Part shown: one piece after another, positions 7,929 to 14,860 of the stretch
How the letters are laid out: each line of letters opens with the position of its first letter
Numbering within the stretch: the first letter of the stretch is position 1
NCBI RefSeq assembly: GCF_002909235.1
Contig: NZ_PHQQ01000007.1
Span: 124,001 to 188,000 of the forward strand
From: Arenibacter catalasegens
GTDB taxonomy: Bacteria; Bacteroidota; Bacteroidia; Flavobacteriales; Flavobacteriaceae
DNA: 64,000 nt
Reading direction: 5' to 3'
The notes under the pieces: generated by a model
Told to the model about the DNA's origin: nothing
The model's input: only the letters and a program-made list of their open reading frames with translations
Database searches by the model: none
Position numbers and translations under genes: made by a program

Positions 7929-10900
7929 ATGAACACTTTACAGGCACGTTTTTTTTGTTTACTATTCGTCTTTATAACCCTAATGGGCTGTAATTCTTCC
8001 AAGGAGAAAAAGAAGGATGATCAACCCAGACGAATTGAGATGTTGTTCCTAGGGCATGCCCTTGAGCATCATAATTCCAAGGTCTATATGCCGATTTTGG
8101 CCTCTGCCTTGACCAAAAGTGGTATTAATATCACTTATACAGAAGAGGTAGAAGATCTTAATCCAGAAAATTTAGCGCTTTATGACGGTGTAATTATTTA
8201 TGCCAATCATGAAAATAGGTTTCCGGAACAGGAAAAGGCTTTGTTAGATTATGTGGCTGAAGGTCATGCTTTTATTCCCATTCATTGCGCCAGTTTTTGT
8301 TTTCACGAGTCTGAAGAATATGTGGATTTGGTAGGCGGGCAATTTAAAGCACATGGCACGGATACTTTTACAGCCAATATTATTGATAAATCGCACCCGA
8401 TCATGCAAGGTATAGAGGAATTCTCCACTTGGGATGAAACTTATGTTCACGATAAATTGGCCAAGGATATCACTGTACTGATGGAAAGAGTTGAAGGCGA
8501 ACATCATGAGCCTTGGACTTGGGTAAAACAATTTGGTAAAGGAAAGGTATTTTATACCGCTTATGGACATGATGAAAGAACTTGGAACCAACCTGGGTTT
8601 CAAAACCTGATAAAAGAAGGTATTCTTTGGGCGGTAAGTGACCAGGTAAAAAAGAACTGGCAAGAATTTTCTATAAGCATTCCAAGTTTGAGTTATACTG
8701 AAATGGCCAATATCCCCAATTATGAGAAAAGGGATCCAGCTCCAAAATACCAGTTGCCATTGTCGCCGGAAGAATCTGCAAAATTAATCCAAGTCCCAGC
8801 AGGGTTTAAGCTAGAGCTTTTTGCTTCCGAGCCAAATATTATTAACCCAATAGCAATGAACTGGGATGAAAAAGGTAGGCTTTGGGTGATAGAGACGGTG
8901 GACTACCCAAATACAGTGCGAGACGATAAGGGTGATGGAGACGATCGAATTAAGATTTGTGAAGACACCAATGGGGATGGGAAAGCAGATAAGTTCACGG
9001 TCTTTGCCGATAAATTAAATATCCCTACCAGTTTTACCTTTGTAAATGGGGGCATTCTGGTCTCCCAAGCACCGTATTTTTTATTTTTAAAAGATACCGA
9101 TGGCGATGACATAGCTGATGTCAAGAAAATTGCCATTAGTGGATGGGGGGTTTTTGATACTCATGCCGGACCATCAAACCTTCAACGGGGAATTGATAAT
9201 GATATCTATGGGGTGGTTGGTTATTCAGGTTTTAAAGGGGCCATTTCTGGTGAGAATTTCGAATTTGGTCAAGGTATATATCGTTTCAACCGGGACTATG
9301 GCAATTTTGAATTTTTAACGAATACCAGCAATAACACTTGGGGTCTGGGTATTACCGAAGATAATTCCATTTTCGCATCCACCGCCAACAATACCCACAG
9401 TGTTTTTATGGGGATACCCAATAAAAATTTAAGAGTTGAAATGGGGGTCTCATTGAAGGGAAGTGCAAAAATAGATGGCCATTATAATATGTCGCCCATT
9501 ACCCAAAATATAAGACAGGTTGATGTTTTTGGGGGTTTTACGGCGGCCGCAGGACATCACTTTTATACTGCTAGGACTTTCCCAAAACAATATTGGAATA
9601 AATATGCCTTTGTTTGCGAACCAACGGGAGGGGTAGTACATATTGCTAAAATTGAAAAGAATGGTGCTGGATATATAGAAAAGGATGGAGGCAATTTAAT
9701 GGCTAGCTCGGATGAATGGGTTTCTCCGGTAGAGGCTAAAGTGGGTCCTGACGGTGCCGTTTGGGTATTGGATTGGTATAATTTCATAATTCAACACAAT
9801 CCCACGCCTAAGGTCGATAGAGGTGGGTATGATGCGGTAAATGGAGCGGGAAATGCCTATGAAAACCCGTTACGTGATAAATCCAAAGGACGAGTATGGC
9901 GCATTATGCCCAAGGATAAGCAAGAAGTGAAATCCTTGTCTTTAGATAAAGCCGATTCAAAAGGTTTAGTAAAGGCCCTATCCAATGACAATATGTTTTG
10001 GCGAATGACCGCCCAGCGCTTATTGGTTGAAAATGGGAATACCGATGTTGTGCCAAATCTCATTAAGTTGGTACAAAATACCGATGTTGACGCTTTGGGG
10101 CTAAACCCAGGGGCATTACATGGTTTATGGACATTAGACGGACTTGGTGTTATTTCTGCCAATGCAGAAGCCATGGAAGTAGTAAAGTCAGCCTTGTACC
10201 ACCCATCAGGTTCGGTCAGAAAGGCTGCTATTCAGATTTTACCTAAAAATAAAACTGTAGATGCCTTGTTGCTAAAGGCCAATTTGCTAAACGATAAGGA
10301 TCCTGAAGTTCAATTGACAGCACTTATATATTTCTCAGAAAGAGAAGCTAATAATGAAGTAGGGGGCTTGTTATTCGAGCTAAGTCAGAACAAAGAAATA
10401 GTGGCCGACGAATGGTTGGCAAAGGCAATTTACGTGGCCGGAAGTAAACATCATCAAGGATTTATCAAGGCATTCAAGACTGCCAAACCAGAATTTGAAA
10501 TTGGATCGGTAGATAAAATTGAAAGACAAGCAAGTGATTTTAATGATTCCAAATGGGAAACAATGCTGTTGCCCCAGCTTATTGAGGATGCTGGATTACA
10601 GATAGATGGTATTATATGGTTCCGTAAAAATATTGATGTTCCCTCAGGAAGTGCCGACAAATCGGGTATTATTGCTTTAGGACCAATAGACGATTCCGAC
10701 AAGGTCTATATTAACGGTGAATTTGTTGGAGGGACAGAGAAAGATTATCAAGCTAACAGGGTATACCAAATTCCATCCGGGGTCTTAAAACCAGGTAAAA
10801 ATTCTATCGCTGTCAGGGTAGAGGACACTGGGGGTGGTGGAGGAATTTGGGGTAAAAAGGAGCAAATGTTCCTTAAAACAGGACAATTCAGTGTCTCTTT

Positions 10901-11435
10901 GGCAGGAGATTGGAAATATGAAGTGGAGTTGGATTTTTCCAAATCAGCAAAGAACCTCTTTGCTGATAAGTCTATACCGGAACTCTTGGCAGAAACCTAT
11001 ATTAATGAGGTTGAATTGGGTGCGGATAATAGTATGGATAATGGTTCGAATGCCATTGTTGTTAATATCAAGACTATTAAAAACGAAATGAAGTACGATC
11101 TGACCGAATTTGTGGTGGAGGCTGGCAAAGCTGTAGAGTTGGTGTTTGAGAACACAGATTTTATGCAGCACAATTTAGTCATTACCAAAACCGGTGAAAA
11201 GGAAAAAGTGGGCATGGCCGCCGATAAATTGGCAATGGACCCTAATGGTGCAGAAAAAAATTATGTCCCTGATATGGCTGAGGTGCTTTTTGCCACCGCC
11301 ATCATAAACCCTGAAGAAAAGGTTGTATTAAAATTCATAGCTCCCAAAGAGCCAGGAGATTACCCATATATCTGCACCTTTCCTGGCCATTGGCGAATAA
11401 TGCAAGGTGTTATGAAGGTTGTCAAGGCAAAATAG
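7929..11435 (+). CDS. large lipoprotein: ThuA + PVC-type dehydrogenase propeller + HEAT + jelly-roll + azurin-like copper domain
   Basis: This is an 1168-residue lipoprotein (lipobox LMGC, lipidated Cys21). Domains in order: ThuA-like, about 37-240 (RRIEMLFLGHALEHH, FIPIHCASFC, GKVFYTAYGHDERTW); a six-bladed dehydrogenase propeller of the PVC membrane-bound type, about 285-655 (FKLELFASEPNIINPIAMNW, DTNGDGKAD, KGRVWRIMP); HEAT-like helices, about 660-850; a galactose-binding-like jelly roll, about 865-1000 (IWFRKNIDVP, VYINGEFVGG, GKNSIAVRVEDTG); and a cupredoxin, about 1040-1168. The cupredoxin has His1081, Cys1149, His1154 and Met1158 in CTFPGHWRIM, the azurin ligand pattern. Related proteins often end in a haem c domain with CxxCH; no CxxCH is present here. 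A periplasmic sugar or glycoside oxidation role, with electrons leaving through copper, is inferred. It leads the operon with the next two genes. Confidence 0.88.
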   Translation: MNTLQARFFCLLFVFITLMGCNSSKEKKKDDQPRRIEMLFLGHALEHHNSKVYMPILASALTKSGINITYTEEVEDLNPENLALYDGVIIYANHENRFPEQEKALLDYVAEGHAFIPIHCASFCFHESEEYVDLVGGQFKAHGTDTFTANIIDKSHPIMQGIEEFSTWDETYVHDKLAKDITVLMERVEGEHHEPWTWVKQFGKGKVFYTAYGHDERTWNQPGFQNLIKEGILWAVSDQVKKNWQEFSISIPSLSYTEMANIPNYEKRDPAPKYQLPLSPEESAKLIQVPAGFKLELFASEPNIINPIAMNWDEKGRLWVIETVDYPNTVRDDKGDGDDRIKICEDTNGDGKADKFTVFADKLNIPTSFTFVNGGILVSQAPYFLFLKDTDGDDIADVKKIAISGWGVFDTHAGPSNLQRGIDNDIYGVVGYSGFKGAISGENFEFGQGIYRFNRDYGNFEFLTNTSNNTWGLGITEDNSIFASTANNTHSVFMGIPNKNLRVEMGVSLKGSAKIDGHYNMSPITQNIRQVDVFGGFTAAAGHHFYTARTFPKQYWNKYAFVCEPTGGVVHIAKIEKNGAGYIEKDGGNLMASSDEWVSPVEAKVGPDGAVWVLDWYNFIIQHNPTPKVDRGGYDAVNGAGNAYENPLRDKSKGRVWRIMPKDKQEVKSLSLDKADSKGLVKALSNDNMFWRMTAQRLLVENGNTDVVPNLIKLVQNTDVDALGLNPGALHGLWTLDGLGVISANAEAMEVVKSALYHPSGSVRKAAIQILPKNKTVDALLLKANLLNDKDPEVQLTALIYFSEREANNEVGGLLFELSQNKEIVADEWLAKAIYVAGSKHHQGFIKAFKTAKPEFEIGSVDKIERQASDFNDSKWETMLLPQLIEDAGLQIDGIIWFRKNIDVPSGSADKSGIIALGPIDDSDKVYINGEFVGGTEKDYQANRVYQIPSGVLKPGKNSIAVRVEDTGGGGGIWGKKEQMFLKTGQFSVSLAGDWKYEVELDFSKSAKNLFADKSIPELLAETYINEVELGADNSMDNGSNAIVVNIKTIKNEMKYDLTEFVVEAGKAVELVFENTDFMQHNLVITKTGEKEKVGMAADKLAMDPNGAEKNYVPDMAEVLFATAIINPEEKVVLKFIAPKEPGDYPYICTFPGHWRIMQGVMKVVKAK

Positions 11436-11476
11436 ACGTTATAATGACCTCTATATTTTTAAAGTATCTAATTGTA

Positions 11477-11502
11477 AAATAAGTTATTGGTGTAACTTAT
11501 TT
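11477..11502. repeat. 10-bp inverted repeat before the sugar isomerase gene
   Basis: AAATAAGTTA (11477-11486) and TAACTTATTT (11493-11502) are exact reverse complements around a 6-nt spacer, in the 84-bp gap between the large lipoprotein and the isomerase. The A+T-rich stem has no long U-tract. It may be an operator, an internal processing hairpin or an intraoperon attenuator; the sequence alone does not decide. Confidence 0.5.
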
Positions 11503-11519
11503 AAAGTAACTGTTTTAGA

Positions 11520-12377
11520 ATGATAAAAGATATAAAATACGGTGTAAGCACCTGGCTTTGGGAATCACCGTTTAACTCACAATCCATTGCCCTGTTCCCC
11601 AAAATTAAAAAAATGGGGTATGATTTGGTGGAAATCCCAGTAGAAGAGCCGGATTTGATTAATGGGGAGGTCATAAAAAAGGCATTGAAAGACAATGGGC
11701 TACAAGCGGTTGTTTGCGGAGCCTTTGGACCAACAAAGGATCTGACCCATGAGGATACCGCAGTACATCAAAATTGCTTCAATTATATTGAAAAATGTTT
11801 CCAGCTATGTAATCTGTGGGGGGTAGATTTTTTGGCGGGGCCCATGTACGCTGCGGTAGGCAAGGCTCGAATGCTTCCTCAAGAAGAAAGGAAACGGGAG
11901 TGGGACCTAGCGGTGAGTAATGTTGCCAAGGTTTGTGCAATGGCCCAGGATTTTGGGATGTCTATAGCTTTGGAACCGCTAAATCGTTTTGAATCCGATA
12001 TGGTCAATACCGCTGAGGACGTTATGCGTTTTATTGCAGATGTCAACCATAATAGAGCCAAGGTGTTATTAGATGGATTTCATATGACCATTGAGGAAGG
12101 GAATATTGCAGAAGCTATAAAAACGGTAGGAGACAAGTTGATACATGTTCAGGTTTCGGAGAACCACAGGGGAATCCCTGGGTCTGGATTAACACCTTGG
12201 GCAGATTTTGCAGAGGGCTTAAAGGCTGTAGATTATAAAGGAGCAATAGTGATCGAGAGCTTTACACCTGAAATCAAGGAATTGGCTGGAGCGGTATGTA
12301 TATGGAAAAATTTGGCCAAGAGCCAGGACGAATTCGCCTCCCAAGGGATCGATTTTTTAAAGAAGACATTTAATTAA
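11520..12377 (+). CDS. sugar phosphate isomerase/epimerase (xylose isomerase-like TIM barrel)
   Basis: This 285-residue enzyme is of the AP endonuclease 2/xylose isomerase-like TIM-barrel family, which includes D-tagatose/D-psicose 3-epimerases. Features seen: YGVSTWLWESPFNSQS at the start, the metal-binding Glu in IALEPLNRFE at about residue 160, VLLDGFHMTIEEG with Asp and His, IHVQVSENHRGIPGSG, and a last Glu in IVIESFTPE. These match the usual Glu-Asp-His-Glu metal site. It sits 12 bp before the Gfo/Idh/MocA gene and 84 bp after the ThuA protein. It is likely to act in the cytoplasm on a sugar released or oxidised by the first gene product. The specific substrate is unknown. Confidence 0.9.
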   Translation: MIKDIKYGVSTWLWESPFNSQSIALFPKIKKMGYDLVEIPVEEPDLINGEVIKKALKDNGLQAVVCGAFGPTKDLTHEDTAVHQNCFNYIEKCFQLCNLWGVDFLAGPMYAAVGKARMLPQEERKREWDLAVSNVAKVCAMAQDFGMSIALEPLNRFESDMVNTAEDVMRFIADVNHNRAKVLLDGFHMTIEEGNIAEAIKTVGDKLIHVQVSENHRGIPGSGLTPWADFAEGLKAVDYKGAIVIESFTPEIKELAGAVCIWKNLAKSQDEFASQGIDFLKKTFN

Positions 12378-12389
12378 AAATAGGATAAG

Positions 12390-13523
12390 ATGAATAGTAA
12401 GAAAATAAACATCGCCATTGTGGGCTTGGGATTTGGAGCAGAATTTATTCCGATCTACCAGAAACATCCAAACGCTAATTTAGTGGCAATATCCCAAAGG
12501 AACCCGGACAAATTAAAGGAGTTGGCGGATTTATTTAATATAGAAAAAAGGTATACTTCCTATGATGAACTTTTGAAGGACCCAGATATAGATGCAGTCC
12601 ATATAAATACGCCTATTCCGGATCATGGAATTCAATCTATTAAGGCCTTAAAGGCGGGCAAACATGTGGCCTGTACAGTACCTATGGCCACAACTGTGGA
12701 AGAATGTGAGGAAATAGTGCGTTTAACGGAAGAAACCGGACTCACCTATATGATGATGGAAACCGTAGTTTATGCTAGGGAATTTCTGTATATGAAGGAG
12801 TTGTACGAAAAAGGTGAATTGGGTAAAATACAATTTTTGAAAGCCAGTCATCAACAGGATATGGACGGTTGGCCCAATTACTGGCCAGGGTTACCGCCAA
12901 TGCATTACGCGACACATTGTGTTGGTCCGGTTCTGGCACTCACTAGAGGGGAAGCTGAGTATGTTTCCTGTTTTGGGTCGGGAACTATACGAAAGGAGTT
13001 AATACCTCATTACAACTCGCCATTTGCCGTGGAAACCACTCATATTAAATTTCGAAATTCAGACTTAAGCGCACAGGTGTATCGTTCGCTTTTTGATGTG
13101 GCCAGACAATACCGTGAAAGCTTTGAAGTATACGGGTCAAAGAAGTCGGTAGAATGGCCCTTGATCGAAGGGAAGCCATTGGTGGTGCATACGGCCAAGA
13201 AGGAGGAGAGTGAAATCCCAGAGGAAGTGGAAAGTCCTGATTTCGCAAAATTATTACCAAAAGAAATACAACATTTCACAACTAAAGGCGTGTACGATTC
13301 TGATGAGCACCAACACCTGTCATTTACACAGGGAGCCGGACATGGTGGGTCGCATCCACATTTGGTACACGAATTTATAGATGCACTTGTTCAGAAAAAA
13401 GCGCCTTATCCGAATGCTAAGCAGTCTGCCAATATCACCTGTGTCGGGATTTTAGCACATGAGTCGGCACTTAAAGGGGGTGAAATTATTAGGCTGCCTG
13501 AGTTTACTTTATCTAGTAAATAG
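12390..13523 (+). CDS. Gfo/Idh/MocA-family oxidoreductase
   Basis: This 377-residue NAD(P)-dependent oxidoreductase has an N-terminal Rossmann fold with GLGFGAEF at about residues 12-19 (IAIVGLGFGAEFIP), the family's EKP-type motif region altered to GKHVACTVPMATT at about 90-102, and a C-terminal alpha/beta domain with a run of His near the end (HGGSHPHLVHEFIDAL) that may form part of the active site. The usual catalytic Lys of the EKP motif is replaced here (CTVPMA), which is also seen in some family members. The family oxidises or reduces sugars, inositols and 3-keto sugars. With the sugar isomerase and ThuA-containing lipoprotein it forms a sugar oxidation operon; a 3-keto-sugar intermediate is a reasonable hypothesis. 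It ends the operon; the RNA array follows. Confidence 0.9.
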   Translation: MNSKKINIAIVGLGFGAEFIPIYQKHPNANLVAISQRNPDKLKELADLFNIEKRYTSYDELLKDPDIDAVHINTPIPDHGIQSIKALKAGKHVACTVPMATTVEECEEIVRLTEETGLTYMMMETVVYAREFLYMKELYEKGELGKIQFLKASHQQDMDGWPNYWPGLPPMHYATHCVGPVLALTRGEAEYVSCFGSGTIRKELIPHYNSPFAVETTHIKFRNSDLSAQVYRSLFDVARQYRESFEVYGSKKSVEWPLIEGKPLVVHTAKKEESEIPEEVESPDFAKLLPKEIQHFTTKGVYDSDEHQHLSFTQGAGHGGSHPHLVHEFIDALVQKKAPYPNAKQSANITCVGILAHESALKGGEIIRLPEFTLSSK

Positions 13524-13655
13524 CTAGTTTTTAATTGTGTACAGGCTGAAGTATAAAGCACTATGGACTGTATTTTAGAGGTGTTTACTAACAGCCATTT
13601 ACTGTTTGAGGCATAATTTTTATCAAAAAAGCACCTTCCGCATTAAAATATTTGT

Positions 13656-13663
13656 TAATTTTA
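13656..13663 (+). promoter_or_regulatory. -7 box of small RNA copy 1
   Basis: TAATTTTA differs from TAnnTTTG in the last base only. It lies exactly 3 nt before the conserved TTCATAAGTAAGAC start of the RNA unit, the same spacing as in copies 2 and 3. No clear -33 element was recognised. Confidence 0.5.
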
Positions 13664-13666
13664 ATA

Positions 13667-13758
13667 TTCATAAGTAAGACTTAAAAAATAAGTTGTTTGT
13701 TAAAAAACCTATTTTTTAACTTTTAAAAGAGGACGTAGGGGTGCGTCCTCTTTTTTTT
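13667..13758 (+). ncRNA. predicted two-hairpin small RNA, copy 1
   Basis: The unit opens with TTCATAAGTAAGAC. A first AU-rich stem can form between 13683-13692 and 13709-13717 (AAAAAATAAG with CTATTTTTT, one bulged A), and an alternative hairpin GTTAAAAAA/TTTTTTAAC lies inside it (13699-13707, 13712-13720). The second hairpin, AAAAGAGGACG (13725-13735) and CGTCCTCTTTT (13744-13754) with loop TAGGGGTG, is a strong intrinsic terminator followed by a T run to 13758. No open reading frame of useful length fits. The layout (promoter box, stem, terminator) and repetition in three copies support an independently transcribed RNA. Confidence 0.75.
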
Positions 13759-14056
13759 ATTTTAATAGGCCCTACTCTTGTAGTCAACTCCTATTTCTCA
13801 CAACTAACTTTTAGCGGTAAATGCAAATTATTAAAATATTTGTCTTTATTGTCTAGCGCTGGCCCCATCTTCCTATTTATCGATTATCCATTTTTCTAGA
13901 ATTAATATAGCGCTGCAAGAGTTAAATGTTCTTTCGAATGTTAATTTACAAAGTGTATACCCTAAATGGTTTACATATAAATTTAGCTTAGCGTCATATT
14001 AAGCGATTGAGTCAATTTTCTTTTTTAAACAGAACCTTTAACTGGTAATCAGCATC

Positions 14057-14064
14057 TACATTTG
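14057..14064 (+). promoter_or_regulatory. -7 box of small RNA copy 2
   Basis: TACATTTG is an exact match to TAnnTTTG and lies exactly 3 nt before the conserved TTCATAAGTAAGAC. Transcription would start at or next to that conserved sequence. Confidence 0.6.
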
Positions 14065-14067
14065 TTG

Positions 14068-14152
14068 TTCATAAGTAAGACTTGAAAATTAGGTATAAGA
14101 CAACCTATTTTTTAACTTTTAAAAGAGGACGTAGGGGTGCGTCCTCTTTTTT
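14068..14152 (+). ncRNA. predicted two-hairpin small RNA, copy 2
   Basis: Same layout as copy 1. It begins TTCATAAGTAAGACTTG. The first stem pairs AAAATTAGGT (14085-14094) with ACCTATTTT (14103-14111), one bulged T. The terminator hairpin AAAAGAGGACG (14121-14131), loop TAGGGGTG, CGTCCTCTTTT (14140-14150) is identical in sequence to copy 1. The middle of the unit differs from copies 1 and 3, but the first stem is kept, with G-C pairs here where copy 3 has T-A pairs. Confidence 0.77.
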
Positions 14153-14336
14153 ATTTTAATAGGCCCTGCTCTTGTAGTCACCTCCACTTTTTCACAACTA
14201 ACTTTTAGCGGTAAATGCAAATTATTATAATATTAGTCTTTGTTGTAAACTGTTGTCTCACGCTGGGCTCAACTTTATATTTATCGTTAGAGTTAATTTT
14301 TTTTCGAAAAAGATGTTTTCGTAGGGGAATTAATGT

Positions 14337-14344
14337 TAATTTTA
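14337..14344 (+). promoter_or_regulatory. -7 box of small RNA copy 3
   Basis: TAATTTTA, as in copy 1, lies exactly 3 nt before the conserved TTCATAAGTAAGAC of copy 3. Confidence 0.5.
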
Positions 14345-14347
14345 ACA

Positions 14348-14435
14348 TTCATAAGTAAGACAGAAAAATAAGTTTTCTAAAGAAACTATTTTTTTAAATT
14401 TTAAAAGAGGACGTAGGGGTGCGTCCTCTTTTTTT
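14348..14435 (+). ncRNA. predicted two-hairpin small RNA, copy 3
   Basis: It begins TTCATAAGTAAGACAG. The first stem pairs AAAAATAAGTTT (14364-14375) with AAACTATTTTT (14383-14393), one bulged A, and is the longest of the three. The terminator hairpin AAAAGAGGACG (14403-14413), loop TAGGGGTG, CGTCCTCTTTT (14422-14432) is again identical, with a T run to 14435. The loop of the first hairpin differs in all three copies, while the terminator loop is invariant. Confidence 0.77.
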
Positions 14436-14554
14436 GTTTATTATTGATTCTTCATCAACTCATCCCTGGAAAACAACATATGGGTAAATCCAATTTCTCT
14501 GCAATTTTAGTTTAAAGCACTTTTACATGGTTGTGAATTAAATAAAACCATGTT

Positions 14555-14847
14555 ATGCAAAAAATCATATTGATTATTATAGCTATGATAGTTAATCAAT
14601 TGGCGTCCGGACAGGATCAAAGTGAAACACGAGATCAATGTGGCTTAAATTCAGTATTTCAAAGTTGTAATGAAGAGGCGGCAGACCTAGAAATGCTTTA
14701 TCGGGAACTCGTTGTTAGAGAAAAGGTGCTGACTCCCTTGTAGTAGACTTAGATCAGTGGTGGGAACTTTTTGCTAACTTTAAACCAAGAGGGTTGCCCG
14801 CCGTCAAAATTGGAAAACTTATGGCACAGTCCACTTATAAACCGTAG
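14555..14847 (+). pseudogene. small secreted protein gene, probably frameshifted
   Basis: An ATG at 14555 opens a 62-residue frame with a signal peptide (MQKIILIIIAMIVNQLASG) and a Cys-containing stretch (QCGLNSVFQSCNEEAADLE), ending at TAG 14741-14743. A second frame overlaps it and continues to TAG 14845-14847 with coding-like sequence (DSLVVDLDQWWELFANFKPR, then GLPAVKIGKLMAQSTYKP). Joining the two by one shift between about 14719 and 14740 would give a protein of about 97 residues. I do not recognise a family for either part. Either this is a broken gene, a real short secreted peptide of 62 residues, or a sequencing error. It lies 13 bp upstream of the LytS kinase gene. Confidence 0.45.
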
Positions 14848-14860
14848 AAAATTATTGTGA

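Larger units (their letters stand above)
13524..14554. repeat. gene-free kilobase containing three copies of a short RNA gene and duplicated spacers
   Basis: No protein gene is supported in this 1.03-kb gap. It holds three copies of an about 90-nt element (13667-13758, 14068-14152, 14348-14435). The segments after copy 1 (13759-13882) and copy 2 (14153-14287) are also similar to each other, sharing for example CTCTTGTAGTCA and AACTTTTAGCGGTAAATGCA. The array therefore arose by tandem duplication of a unit of about 280 bp, with about 120 bp of additional sequence (13883-14000) between copies 1 and 2. I see no recognisable content in 13524-13640 or 14436-14554. Confidence 0.8.

Noticed and set aside
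13667-14435. Possible CRISPR array because of three repeated units
   Set aside because: Spacing is irregular (about 280 and 400 bp), spacers are themselves related, repeats are hairpin terminators, and no cas gene is present.
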